From DATFVA01 sp963832715 (GTDB lineage: Bacteria > Bacteroidota > Ignavibacteria > Ignavibacteriales > Ignavibacteriaceae), in the NCBI GenBank assembly GCA_963832715.1, contig CAWHVB010000005.1, positions 248,001-312,000 on the forward strand: a stretch of DNA of 64,000 nt. The letters are read 5' to 3'. Both the position numbers and the translations under genes were made by a program. Of the stretch, positions 34,452 to 43,178 are shown piece by piece; position 1 is the stretch's first letter; each line of letters begins with the position of its first letter. The notes below the pieces were generated by a model. The model was given only the letters and a program-made list of their open reading frames with translations. It made no database searches and was not told the origin of the DNA.

Positions 34452-34474
34452 AAAACCGCTTCTCAACCGGTTTT
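34452..34474 (+). terminator. Hairpin after cobA
   Basis: 7-bp perfect stem AAAACCG / CGGTTTT with a 9-base loop, starting right after the cobA stop codon. A second hairpin (AAAAGG ... CCTTTT) follows at about 34497-34519. Together they probably end cobA transcription. Confidence 0.6.
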
Positions 34475-34784
34475 AACCCGGTAGATGATCAATGAAAAAA
34501 AAGGACCTGTAGGCCTTTTGTACTCCGGCATAGAATGATAATCGGATAATATTTTGAGAATATAATAGTTGACTTGCTGCGGCTTTTAAGTCGCTGGAGT
34601 TAACCCAAAATGAAGCGTGCTTTAGCCAAACCGATCATCAGCACATATCAATCAGTCTAATCTTCTGCCTTTTCCTATAGCCCTGCTTCAAGGCTTTGCC
34701 CCTTACAATTTGAAAAATATTATTTTAAATTTGATAATTGAACTTTAAAGGCCCTAAATTGGTTTTGCAATAAACTGGTGAAAT
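34475..34784. other. Intergenic gap upstream of the B12-sensor gene
   Basis: 310 bases with a second terminator-like hairpin (AAAAGG/CCTTTT, ~34497-34519) and otherwise no ORF or riboswitch-like structure that I can recognise. It should hold the promoter of the gene at 34785. Confidence 0.5.
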
Positions 34785-35429
34785 ATGATCAGAGAAGTGT
34801 ATTACCTTGATTATTTTAATGGTCTTCTTGAAGGAGATAAGAACAGATGCCGGGGTATAGTCGACAAACTCCTTCAGGAAAAAACAAGCATTATTGAAAT
34901 TTATACTGGTCTGTTTCAGAAATCTCTTTATCAGGTTGGTAAAATGTGGGATCAGAATAAGCTATCAATCGGAGACGAACACCTTGGAACGCAGATTACC
35001 GAAGATTTGCTTTATTATTGTTCTTCAAAGATTGTCCCTGAACGGCAAATCAGCAAAAAAGCACTTATTTCATGCATAAATAAAGAATACCATAAACTTG
35101 GGGCAAGGATGGCTGCCGATGTATTCGTCCTGAATGGTTGGGAAACATATTTCCTCGGTGCATCTACGCCTACTAAAGAAATACTGAAGTATGTTGATCT
35201 GAAAAAGCCTGATATAGTGGGACTCTCGTTCAGTTTTTATATAAATGTTATTAAACTTTTAGATGTGGTAGGTGAAATTAAAAGTAATTTTCCATCTCAA
35301 AAAATTGTTGTCGGCGGCAGAGCTGAACTCAACGGTAATGCTGAAATCCTCACAAAATATGACGGTGTATTCTATATTAATACAGTCATTGCTCTGAATG
35401 ACTTCCTGCAGGGAGAATCTGCCGTTTAA
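34785..35429 (+). CDS. Stand-alone CarH-like adenosylcobalamin-binding photosensor domain
   Basis: 214 residues. Residues ~1-90 form a B12-binding cap (four-helix bundle) with Trp55 and Glu65-His66 separated by nine residues. That is the Wx9EH signature of the CarH/LitR photosensory family. Residues ~92-210 are a Rossmann-like B12 domain with EYHKLG (ExHxxG; the usual motif is DxHxxG, His103 as lower ligand), LSFS and VVGGR. CarH family members normally carry an N-terminal MerR HTH; this one has none. Neighbour cobA makes adenosylcobalamin, the light-sensitive ligand. Likely role: light or B12 sensing by protein-protein interaction. B12 binding is well supported; light sensing is inferred. 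Confidence 0.85.
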   Translation: MIREVYYLDYFNGLLEGDKNRCRGIVDKLLQEKTSIIEIYTGLFQKSLYQVGKMWDQNKLSIGDEHLGTQITEDLLYYCSSKIVPERQISKKALISCINKEYHKLGARMAADVFVLNGWETYFLGASTPTKEILKYVDLKKPDIVGLSFSFYINVIKLLDVVGEIKSNFPSQKIVVGGRAELNGNAEILTKYDGVFYINTVIALNDFLQGESAV

Positions 35430-35476
35430 CAGAATTTTATTGAACTTACCTCCTGAATCTCTTATGTTAATCTCAA

Positions 35477-35836
35477 ATGAAAAATTATTTTCTCGGGTTT
35501 TTCAGAATAGTTAATCCTGAAGCGTTAATCTGGATTTCGGGAATCCTGGTGCTTGCCTTTATAAATGTCGATAATTCCTCTCACTTTACCGTTTGTCCGT
35601 TCAAAAATCTGGGAATAGATTTTTGTCCCGGCTGCGGTTTAGGAAGGTCCATTCACTACTTCTTACATTTTCAAATTGAACAGTCTCTGAATGCACATCC
35701 TCTTGGAATTATAGCATTAGCAGTATTGGTACGCAGGATATATGAGCTGATAAAAAATTCCTTATGTAATCAAAAAACATTTTTCTCACCAAAGATGGAG
35801 TACAAATATGATCAATCTTTTACAACTAATGCCTAA
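35477..35836 (+). CDS. DUF2752 membrane protein
   Basis: 119 residues with two to three hydrophobic helices and the family motif CPFKNLGIDFCPGCGLGRS (residues ~40-58), giving a CxxCG pair. Role unknown. It starts 48 bases after the B12-sensor gene, and its 3' end overlaps the next gene by 29 bases, so all three may be one transcript. Confidence 0.85.
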   Translation: MKNYFLGFFRIVNPEALIWISGILVLAFINVDNSSHFTVCPFKNLGIDFCPGCGLGRSIHYFLHFQIEQSLNAHPLGIIALAVLVRRIYELIKNSLCNQKTFFSPKMEYKYDQSFTTNA

Positions 35837-36155
35837 CCTTGAACCGGAAGAATTGAACTATATCCAGGGAATGGTAAAAGATTTCAGCGATGATCAGATC
35901 CGGCAATTTGCGAATATCTATAATTCCAGAAGAAAAGATCCTCAGACAATTCTTTTGCTTACACTTATCGGATTTCTGGGAGTTTCAGGTGTGCAGAGAT
36001 TCGTAATCGACCAGATGGGAATGGGACTCCTGTACCTTTTCACAGGAGGTCTATGCCTGATAGGTACTATTGTCGATATAGTTAATCATAAAAGGCTCGC
36101 CAGCGAGTATAATCAGAAAGTGGCAAACCAGGTATCAGGTATGCTTATGAGCTGA
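35808..36155 (+). CDS. TM2-domain protein
   Basis: 115 residues. A helical N-terminal half is followed by two transmembrane helices of the TM2 type: LLLTLIGFLGVSGVQRFVID, then GMGLLYLFTGGLCLIGTIVDIV. Family function is not established. Overlaps the DUF2752 gene by 29 bases in another frame. Confidence 0.88.
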   Translation: MINLLQLMPNLEPEELNYIQGMVKDFSDDQIRQFANIYNSRRKDPQTILLLTLIGFLGVSGVQRFVIDQMGMGLLYLFTGGLCLIGTIVDIVNHKRLASEYNQKVANQVSGMLMS

Positions 36156-36180
36156 AATCATAACAAATTTTAGAGATTTG

Positions 36181-36216
36181 ATGCCGGCAAAGTATACTTT
36201 TCCGGCATTTTAATTT
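36181..36216 (+). terminator. Rho-independent terminator after the TM2 gene
   Basis: ATGCCGG (36181-36187) pairs with CCGGCAT (36202-36208). The internal AAAG/CTTT extends the stem, and a T-rich tail follows. It isolates the upstream cluster from mntR. Confidence 0.85.
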
Positions 36217-36272
36217 TAAACAGTTTTACTAGTCTATGCGGCATGGAGAATATCCTCGAACCAGCTTGCTTT

Positions 36273-36317
36273 TAAATTTAAGCATACTTAAATTTATTAC
36301 CATATTTACTTAAATTT
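36273..36317 (+). promoter_or_regulatory. Operator-like repeats upstream of mntR
   Basis: A perfect inverted repeat TAAATTTAA-(6)-TTAAATTTA spans 36273-36296. The half-site ACTTAAATTT at 36286-36295 recurs at 36308-36317, 22 bases (two helical turns) downstream and 8 bases before the start codon. Layout fits autoregulation by the metal-dependent repressor encoded next. Confidence 0.6.
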
Positions 36318-36324
36318 CGGAAAT

Positions 36325-36987
36325 ATGGCAAATATATCTATAGAGGACTATCTCAGCGCCATCTACAAATACCGTGATGAGTCTGGTAAGATTAAACCTA
36401 ATATGATTGCTGAAAAGCTTGGTATTTCAAATGCCGCAGTTACCGATATGCTTCGCAAGCTTTCACGGGAAGAATATGTGAATTATGAAAAGTACAAAAG
36501 TGTAACTCTTACTGAAAAAGGAAGAGCCTATGCCAGGAATATGGTTAGACGTCATAGGATATGGGAGGTATTTTTGAACCAGGTGGTTGGTTTGCCCTGG
36601 GATAAGGTGCATGATGAGGCTCACAGATTAGAACACTCGTCTTCGGATGAACTGATAAACCGTATGGAGGAGATGCTTGAATTTCCTGAGTATGATCCTC
36701 ATGGCGATCCTATTCCTTCAAAGAAGGGTAAAGTCCCTAAACTGAAAAAGAATATTCCGCTTACTTTGCTTAAAGAAGGGGAAAAAGGCAAAGTGGTAAG
36801 AGTGAACGATTTTGACGAAGGTTTCCTCGTCTATATAGCAGAAATTGGAATCACACTGAACGAATTAATAGAGATGAAAGCTGTAAGAAATTTTGATAAA
36901 TCAATGCTGATACAGGTAGGCCGGAAAGAACGGAATATAAGCCGTAAACTTGCTGAAAATGTTTTTGTTGAAGTAATTAAGAAATAA
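36325..36987 (+). CDS. mntR: DtxR/MntR-family metal-dependent repressor
   Basis: 220 residues. N-terminal winged HTH (EDYLSAIYKYRDESGKI, LGISNAAVTDMLRKLSREEYV), dimerisation/metal domain with HRIWEVFL, DEAHRLEHSSSDEL and ECDPHGDP-like region (YDPHGDPIPS), and a C-terminal SH3/FeoA-like domain from ~150. It represses metal import genes when Mn2+ or Fe2+ is bound. It precedes the Nramp gene by 22 bases and has operator-like repeats upstream. Confidence 0.93.
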   Translation: MANISIEDYLSAIYKYRDESGKIKPNMIAEKLGISNAAVTDMLRKLSREEYVNYEKYKSVTLTEKGRAYARNMVRRHRIWEVFLNQVVGLPWDKVHDEAHRLEHSSSDELINRMEEMLEFPEYDPHGDPIPSKKGKVPKLKKNIPLTLLKEGEKGKVVRVNDFDEGFLVYIAEIGITLNELIEMKAVRNFDKSMLIQVGRKERNISRKLAENVFVEVIKK

Positions 36988-37009
36988 CAGGAAAGATAGT
37001 TTAACTTTT

Positions 37010-38902
37010 ATGGATAAATCTCTTTCTGAAGTACATTCATCGGTTAAAATCAAACCGACAACCAGTTTCTGGAAAAGACTGCTTTTCTTTACTGGTCCCG
37101 CATTTATGGTTTCTGTTGGGTACATGGACCCTGGCAACTGGGCAACCGACCTGGCAGGCGGTGCTAAGTTCGGCTATTCGCTCATTTGGGTGATTCTGCT
37201 CGCCAATGTAATGGCAATTGTATTTCAGACTTTGTCGGCAAGACTTGGAATCGTAACCGGAAGGGACCTTGCCCAGGCCTGCCGCGATCATTATCCTAAA
37301 GGAGTAAATTACGTTTTATGGATATTAACAGAGATTGCTATAGCTGCAACCGACCTGGCAGAAGTTCTTGGTTCAGCAGTAGGAATGTATCTTCTATTTA
37401 ATATCCCTCTTTTGTGGGGCGTGGTAATAACTGCTTTTGATGTTTTGATCCTGATGGTGCTGATGTCTTTCGGTATACGAAAAATGGAGGCTTTTATCCT
37501 TGCCCTGGTGGCTACAATAGGAATTTGTTTCGCTTTTGAAATGTTTCTATCTCAGCCCGATATTGCAGGTATTGCGGGTGGATTTGTCCCGGGTGCCTTA
37601 AACGGTGAAGCTTTGTTTATTTCACTGGGAATCATCGGGGCTACAGTGATGCCGCATAATCTTTATCTTCATTCGGCACTCGTTCAGTCGAGGAGTATTG
37701 AGAGAACGGATATAGGCCTGAAGGAGGCTAATAAATTTAACCTGATCGACTCAGTGGTAGCGTTAAATGCCGCCTTCCTGGTAAATGCTTCCATCCTGAT
37801 CCTTGCCGCAGCAGTTTTCTTTACAACGGGACACTCGGAAGTTGCTTCTATTATCGATGCACACGCACTTCTTTCCCCCTTGCTGGGAAATAATTTTGCT
37901 CCTATTGCTTTCGGAATAGCATTACTTGCTGCGGGACAATCATCCACGATAACCGGAACGTTTGCAGGTCAGATCGTTATGGAAGGCTTCACCGGTATTA
38001 AACTCAGACCGTGGCTGAGAAGACTGATAACCCGTCTCCTTGCAATCATTCCCGCAGTAATTGTCATAAAAATTTCGGGTTCGGGTGCGGTTGATGAACT
38101 CCTCGTTCTTTCCCAGGTTATTTTATCTCTCCAGCTTCCTTTTGCACTTATTCCTCTTCTTCATTTTACCAACTCCAAAATGAGGATGAAGGAATTTGCA
38201 TCGAGATATCTTGTGAGGATAGTTGCATGGCTGTCGGCTGTACTTATTATAATACTTAACTTTAAGCTGGTTTATGATTTCCTTGAAACGAATTTTTATG
38301 ACCAGGGTACCGCTGGATTTCTAACCAGGTATACTTTGCTGCCTTTGTTGTTCTTTCTGATTATATTACTGTTCTGGGTGAGTTTTGAGCCTTATCTCAA
38401 GAGAGAAAAAATTGAAAAGGTTATCGGCAAAAAACTGAACCTGTTTTCATTCTTTGAAAATAAAAGGACTGCCCCGACAATGTATAAAAAAGTGGGAATT
38501 GCTCTTGAAGGCAAACCTGAAAGAGATAAAGAAATTATGCAGGGAGCTCTGCCTTTGATAAGGTCATTGAATCCTGTTATTTATCTGATCCATTGTGTTG
38601 AATCCGCAACCGGAAGGTTCATCGGTGATCTTGTGGCAGATAAAAATGCGGTTGAAATGGAGGAGTATCTTCAGGGCTTTGCTAATGAGCTTAAAAAAGA
38701 TAATATTAAAATCCATACTATTATCACCGGCGGTGAACCTGAAAATGAAATCGCACGTATATCAAAAAAAGAGGAACTGGAATTGCTGATTGTGGGAAGT
38801 CATGGTCATAAAATGCTGAAGGATATAATTTATGGCTCAACCGTCGACGAACTGAGGCATAAAGTCAGGATTCCTGTCCTTGCAATTCCTGTCGAACAAT
38901 AA
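37010..38902 (+). CDS. mntH: Nramp metal transporter with C-terminal universal stress protein domain
   Basis: 630 residues. Residues ~20-470 are an Nramp proton-coupled Mn2+/Fe2+ importer with the metal-site motifs DPGN (Asp40-Asn43) and MPHNLYLHS. Residues ~490-630 are a USP domain ending in GSHG-x9-GST, the ATP-binding pattern of UspA-like proteins (VGSHGHKMLKDIIYGST). Such fusions are known but uncommon; the cytosolic USP domain may gate transport by ATP or other nucleotides. Cotranscribed with mntR. Confidence 0.93.
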   Translation: MDKSLSEVHSSVKIKPTTSFWKRLLFFTGPAFMVSVGYMDPGNWATDLAGGAKFGYSLIWVILLANVMAIVFQTLSARLGIVTGRDLAQACRDHYPKGVNYVLWILTEIAIAATDLAEVLGSAVGMYLLFNIPLLWGVVITAFDVLILMVLMSFGIRKMEAFILALVATIGICFAFEMFLSQPDIAGIAGGFVPGALNGEALFISLGIIGATVMPHNLYLHSALVQSRSIERTDIGLKEANKFNLIDSVVALNAAFLVNASILILAAAVFFTTGHSEVASIIDAHALLSPLLGNNFAPIAFGIALLAAGQSSTITGTFAGQIVMEGFTGIKLRPWLRRLITRLLAIIPAVIVIKISGSGAVDELLVLSQVILSLQLPFALIPLLHFTNSKMRMKEFASRYLVRIVAWLSAVLIIILNFKLVYDFLETNFYDQGTAGFLTRYTLLPLLFFLIILLFWVSFEPYLKREKIEKVIGKKLNLFSFFENKRTAPTMYKKVGIALEGKPERDKEIMQGALPLIRSLNPVIYLIHCVESATGRFIGDLVADKNAVEMEEYLQGFANELKKDNIKIHTIITGGEPENEIARISKKEELELLIVGSHGHKMLKDIIYGSTVDELRHKVRIPVLAIPVEQ

Positions 38903-38914
38903 TTTCTTACTATT

Positions 38915-39691
38915 ATGAATTCATTAAGATTATTATCCTGGAACGTAAACGGAATAAGAGCTGTCCATAAAAAAGGTTTTCTTGATTGGGTAACTAAGGA
39001 GAGCCCTGATATACTTTGCCTCCAGGAAACAAAAGCCTCTGAGGAACAACTCACTGAAGGCCTCAGGAATCCCCCCGGATATAAGTCGTATTTTTCCTGT
39101 GCCGAAAAAAAAGGCTACAGCGGGGTTGCTCTCTATACTAAAAAAGAACCGGTCGAAATTAAAAGAGGATTCGGGATAAAGAAGTTTGATAGTGAAGGAA
39201 GAATTCTTGTTTCCGATTTCGGTGATTTTGTTCTGATGAATATTTACTATCCGAATGGAAAGGCTTCCCCTGAAAGACTGAAGTATAAGCTTGATTTCTA
39301 TAATGCGTTTCTTGAGTATGCCGAAGGATTGAAAGCGGCCGGTAAAAACCTTGTGATCTGCGGTGATGTAAATACTGCGCATAAAGAAATAGACCTGGCA
39401 CACCCGAAACAAAATGAAAATGTATCGGGCTTTATGCCGGTTGAAAGAGAATGGATGGATAAATTCTGCGGCTGCGGTTATGTCGATACCTTCCGTATGT
39501 TTAATAAAGAGCCTGAACAATATACCTGGTGGCATGTAATCACCCGCGCCAGGGAGAGGAACGTTGGCTGGCGTATCGATTATTTTTTCGTGAATGAAGA
39601 GTTCAGCAGGAATGTAAAATCAGCATTTATAATGCCGGATGTTATGGGGTCCGATCATTGTCCTATCGGCATTGAGATCGCGATCGGTTAA
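38915..39691 (+). CDS. xth: Exodeoxyribonuclease III / AP endonuclease
   Basis: 258 residues. LLSWNVNGIRA at the start, CLQETKA (catalytic Glu), MNIYYPNG, GDVNTAHKEIDL and MGSDHCPIG (catalytic Asp-His) at the end. Repairs abasic sites and removes 3' blocks. 12 bases after mntH, so possibly on the same transcript, though functionally unrelated. Confidence 0.96.
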   Translation: MNSLRLLSWNVNGIRAVHKKGFLDWVTKESPDILCLQETKASEEQLTEGLRNPPGYKSYFSCAEKKGYSGVALYTKKEPVEIKRGFGIKKFDSEGRILVSDFGDFVLMNIYYPNGKASPERLKYKLDFYNAFLEYAEGLKAAGKNLVICGDVNTAHKEIDLAHPKQNENVSGFMPVEREWMDKFCGCGYVDTFRMFNKEPEQYTWWHVITRARERNVGWRIDYFFVNEEFSRNVKSAFIMPDVMGSDHCPIGIEIAIG

Positions 39692-39861
39692 TCCTCCAGT
39701 ACCTATTCAACCATTCCTGGCAAACCCTTGTGAGAAGTCACCCCCGCTTTATCTGTTAAAACCTATCTTAAATGTCAGCACTAACTTTTCATGTATGAAG
39801 TCAGCATTCTTAAGGATCAAAATCGTCGATATCTCAAATAAAAAAAGTCATCCATAACCTG

Positions 39862-40392
39862 ATGAAAAAAATTATATATCTTGTCTGTTTAATATCTCTT
39901 TCATTAATCCTTTCAACAGGCTGCAGTAAAGAAAAAATAAACCGGGATTTGATCAAAGAATACCCTGTCAGCAAAAACGATGTAATAAGTAAATCCAATG
40001 TCGTATTCGATAAAAATGTTTCTTCAGACGGTAATGGTTCGCTTGTTATCACTGCTGATCACCCTGCTGTTATAAATCTCTATGAAACAGGTGACATCGA
40101 TGTTGATAACGGCCAATTGATTTATGAAGCAAAAGTCAAAACCCGGGATGTGGATGGCAATGTCTACCTTGAAATGTGGTGCCGTTTTCCTGATAAAGGT
40201 GAATTCTTTTCGAGAGGCTTTGAATCATCCCTGACAGGAACTGCCGGATGGACGACCATACAAACCCCGTTTTATTTACGCAAGGATGAAAATCCTGTTG
40301 ATGTAAAATTGAATATTGTTATAGATGGGAATGGAACCGTATGGGTCGATGATCTTAAACTCTTTAAAGCTCCTCTTCATTCTTCACAATAA
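39862..40392 (+). CDS. Lipoprotein with a jelly-roll-like domain
   Basis: 176 residues. Signal peptide and lipobox LSTGC (Cys ~21). The mature part is beta-rich (ITADHPAVINLYETGDIDVD, VYLEMWCRFPD, GTVWVDDLKLFK) and ends in the WVDDL pattern common at the end of carbohydrate-binding-module jelly rolls. Probably anchored in an outer or inner membrane. Function not recognised. Confidence 0.8.
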   Translation: MKKIIYLVCLISLSLILSTGCSKEKINRDLIKEYPVSKNDVISKSNVVFDKNVSSDGNGSLVITADHPAVINLYETGDIDVDNGQLIYEAKVKTRDVDGNVYLEMWCRFPDKGEFFSRGFESSLTGTAGWTTIQTPFYLRKDENPVDVKLNIVIDGNGTVWVDDLKLFKAPLHSSQ

Positions 40393-40464
40393 TCTGAATA
40401 AAAATATTTCTCTTGTTGAACTTAATATCTGTGCATTTTGTTAAATGTATATAGAGGAAAATTT

Positions 40465-41814
40465 ATGCACGATTTACAACATAGGGTCACTTTACTGAAG
40501 GATGGAACGGCAGCTTCGGGACCTATTATTTACTGGATGAGCAGGGATCAGCGTGTTCACGATAATTATGCGTTATTGTATGCTCAGCAGCTTGCACTTG
40601 CCGAAAACAGACCTCTCGGAGTGGTCTTCGCTCTTGTTCCTGGATTCCTTGAAGCAGCATTCCGTCAATACGATTTTATGCTTAAGGGCCTTCAACAAAT
40701 CGAAAAAGAACTTCATAACTATAATATTCCTTTTTTTCTTTTGTCTGGAGATCCAGAACAGGAAATCCCGCAGTTCATTCATTATCATGATGTGAGCATC
40801 CTTGTAACTGACTTTGATCCCTTAAAGATCAAGCGGAAGTGGAAAAAGGATATCGGCGCTAAGATCAATATCCCGTTTTATGAAGTAGATGCGCATAATA
40901 TTGTTCCCTGCAGGTTTGTCTCCGGTAAACTTGAGTTTGCAGCATTTACCATACGTCCAAAAATTCATAAGAATCTGCCCGAATTTCTCACCGAACTTCC
41001 TGAACTGAAACAAATGAAAAAACAGGAAGCCTTTTCTCCTTCTCGTATCAACTGGAAAAGTGTCACTGACAATCTGGTATTGAATAAAGAAGTCAAAGCA
41101 GTCGATTGGATTAAACCTGGGGAAAGGAATGCTATGGAAATGCTTAAACTGTTTCTTGAAAATAAATTTGATAGCTATTCTGATGAAAGAAATGATCCGG
41201 TGAAAGATGGACAATCCGGTTTATCCCCTTACCTCCACTTTGGTCATATATCAGCACAGCGTATTGCGATTGAAGTGAAGAAGTATGGCGGTAATCCTGT
41301 CTCAGAGAAATCATTCCTTGAAGAACTGATTGTCCGGAGGGAACTCTCTGATAATTTTTGTTTTTATAATAGTAATTATGATTCGTTCGCGGGATTCCCG
41401 GAATGGTCAAAAAATTCTTTAAATCAGCATATAGAAGATAAACGGGAGTATATCTATACTAAGGAAGAATTTGAAAATGCCCTTACTCACGAAGATCTCT
41501 GGAACGCCGCTCAAAAAGAATTGATCACCACCGGAAAAATGCATGGATACATGAGAATGTACTGGGCAAAGAAAATACTTGAATGGACAAACACTCCCCG
41601 CTATGCTCTGAATATCGCAATTTATTTAAATGATAAATATGAACTGGATGGCAGGGATCCGAATGGCTATGCAGGCTGTGCATGGTCAATAGGCGGAGGG
41701 CATGACCGTCCCTGGCCTGAACAGGAAATTTTCGGAAAAATAAGATATATGAACCTGAATGGAGCTAAAAGAAAATTTGATATAGATAGCTATATTAAAA
41801 AATATAACCTATAG
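40465..41814 (+). CDS. phr: Class II CPD photolyase
   Basis: 449 residues from the ATG at 40465. Photolyase N-terminal domain (IYWMSRDQRVHDNYALLYAQ region, residues ~14-33), FAD-binding C-terminal half with LHFGHISAQRIA and GYMRMYWAKKILEW, and the class II end pattern CAWSIGGGHDRPW. Uses FADH- and blue light to split cyclobutane pyrimidine dimers. Another light-linked gene in this window besides the CarH-like sensor, though 5 kb away. Confidence 0.95.
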   Translation: MHDLQHRVTLLKDGTAASGPIIYWMSRDQRVHDNYALLYAQQLALAENRPLGVVFALVPGFLEAAFRQYDFMLKGLQQIEKELHNYNIPFFLLSGDPEQEIPQFIHYHDVSILVTDFDPLKIKRKWKKDIGAKINIPFYEVDAHNIVPCRFVSGKLEFAAFTIRPKIHKNLPEFLTELPELKQMKKQEAFSPSRINWKSVTDNLVLNKEVKAVDWIKPGERNAMEMLKLFLENKFDSYSDERNDPVKDGQSGLSPYLHFGHISAQRIAIEVKKYGGNPVSEKSFLEELIVRRELSDNFCFYNSNYDSFAGFPEWSKNSLNQHIEDKREYIYTKEEFENALTHEDLWNAAQKELITTGKMHGYMRMYWAKKILEWTNTPRYALNIAIYLNDKYELDGRDPNGYAGCAWSIGGGHDRPWPEQEIFGKIRYMNLNGAKRKFDIDSYIKKYNL

Positions 41815-42230
41815 TCTGTAAAATAATTTTGTAAACAGTTAAAGCTGCACATTCGTACAACATTCCAACTCTCTGATACTCCATCATTCCACCAAAGCCA
41901 TTTATACAGAATTATTTACAATTCCACCCTCTCCGTAGATCAGAAATACACGGTTCGCCCAACATTCCAATACTCCGATACTCCATCAGTTCATATACGT
42001 TTCACATACGTTCCATACGCCAGTGCGCTCCAGGTGCGCTCCAGATGCGCTCCACCTACGCTTCAGATATGCCCTACAATATTCTCAATTATGTTCTAAT
42101 GAGCTAAAACTTGGATGTTTTTCCTGCCGTACATAAGAAATCGACTCAAATTCAATGAATTTTTTATCCTTTCAATGTACCCGCAGAATTATTATTTTCT
42201 ATCCCGATTTTAGGAATTAAAAAAAAAGAA
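41815..42230. other. Repeat-rich gap between photolyase and trhO
   Basis: 416 bases with no gene. Two ~30-bp imperfect copies of ACATTCCAA...CTCCATCA lie at about 41860-41890 and 41962-41991 (~100 bp apart). They run into an 11-bp-period array ending at 42077. The rest is AT-rich. Confidence 0.7.
41990..42077. repeat. Tandem array with 11-bp period
   Basis: Two identical units GTGCGCTCCAG (42023-42033, 42034-42044) are followed by degenerate units ATGCGCTCCAC, CTACGCTTCAG and ATATGCCCTAC. They are preceded by CATATACGTTT and CACATACGTTC-like units. Roughly seven to eight copies, no open reading frame across them. Confidence 0.75.
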
Positions 42231-43115
42231 ATGAATTACCGCGTTTTACTATTCTATAAGTATGTCCGGATTGAAAATCCGCAGGAAATTGTTGAGCAGC
42301 ATCTGCAGTGGTGTCTTAATAATGACATAAAAGGAAGAGTTTTCATTGCCGCTGAAGGAATAAACGGAACTGTTTCCGGTACTAGAGAAAATATTGAAAA
42401 CTACAAATCTCACCTCAAAAGCTTCCCCGTATTTAATGATATATGGTTCAAGGAAGATGAAGCTGAAGAACATGCATTTTTCAAAATGCATGTCAGATTG
42501 AAAAATGAGATCGTTCACAGCGGACTTGAAGATGTTTCCCTTAAGAACGGAGGCAAAAGATTGACTCCTGATCAGCTCCTTGGATTCTATGAAGAAGGTA
42601 AAGAATTTATAATTGTAGATGCCCGCAACTGGTATGAGAGCAGAATTGGCCGTTTTAAGAATGCCCTTACTCCTCCTATGAAAAATTTCAGGGACTGGAA
42701 AAAAGTAGCAGAAGATCTAAAGGATCAGAAAGAAAAAACAATAGTAACATATTGTACCGGCGGCATTCGCTGTGAAAAAGCTTCTGCCTATCTCGTGGAA
42801 AATGGTTTTAAGGATGTTTATCAGCTCGAAGGAGGTATCGTCAATTTTATAAAGAAACATCCCGATACATACTGGGAAGGGGGAATGTTCGTCTTTGATG
42901 AAAGAAGAGTGGTGAGTCCCAATACGAAAGGTGAATTGCAGCATATTTCCAATTGTTATTTCTGCAATAAACCGACTTCATATTATATTAATTGCCACAA
43001 CCAGTTATGCGACAGACTTTTTGTCTGCTGCCATGATTGTAAAACTAAATACGATTATTGCTGCTCTGATGAATGCCGTAACTCCCCTAATAAAAGACCT
43101 CGGTATTATGGTTAA
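42231..43115 (+). CDS. trhO: tRNA uridine-34 5-hydroxylase TrhO
   Basis: 294 residues. N-terminal acylphosphatase-like domain (GRVFIAAEGINGTVSG), rhodanese domain with active-site Cys in YCTGGIRC (~181), and a C-terminal zinc-binding tail with eight or more Cys (CYFC, CDRLFVCCHDC, CCSDEC). Performs O2-dependent hydroxylation of wobble uridine in tRNA. Family UPF0176/YceA. Confidence 0.94.
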   Translation: MNYRVLLFYKYVRIENPQEIVEQHLQWCLNNDIKGRVFIAAEGINGTVSGTRENIENYKSHLKSFPVFNDIWFKEDEAEEHAFFKMHVRLKNEIVHSGLEDVSLKNGGKRLTPDQLLGFYEEGKEFIIVDARNWYESRIGRFKNALTPPMKNFRDWKKVAEDLKDQKEKTIVTYCTGGIRCEKASAYLVENGFKDVYQLEGGIVNFIKKHPDTYWEGGMFVFDERRVVSPNTKGELQHISNCYFCNKPTSYYINCHNQLCDRLFVCCHDCKTKYDYCCSDECRNSPNKRPRYYG

Positions 43116-43178
43116 TTATTTTCATTAATATTCTTTATTTTTAATTATTGAAATTATTCACTTAACCATATTCTGCTT

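Noticed and set aside
38933..39535. 200-codon minus-strand ORF inside exonuclease III
   Set aside because: The plus-strand gene has all catalytic motifs; the reverse ORF has no recognisable domain and is a shadow.
41990..42077. CRISPR array
   Set aside because: The 11-bp units have no spacer sequences and no Cas genes are nearby.
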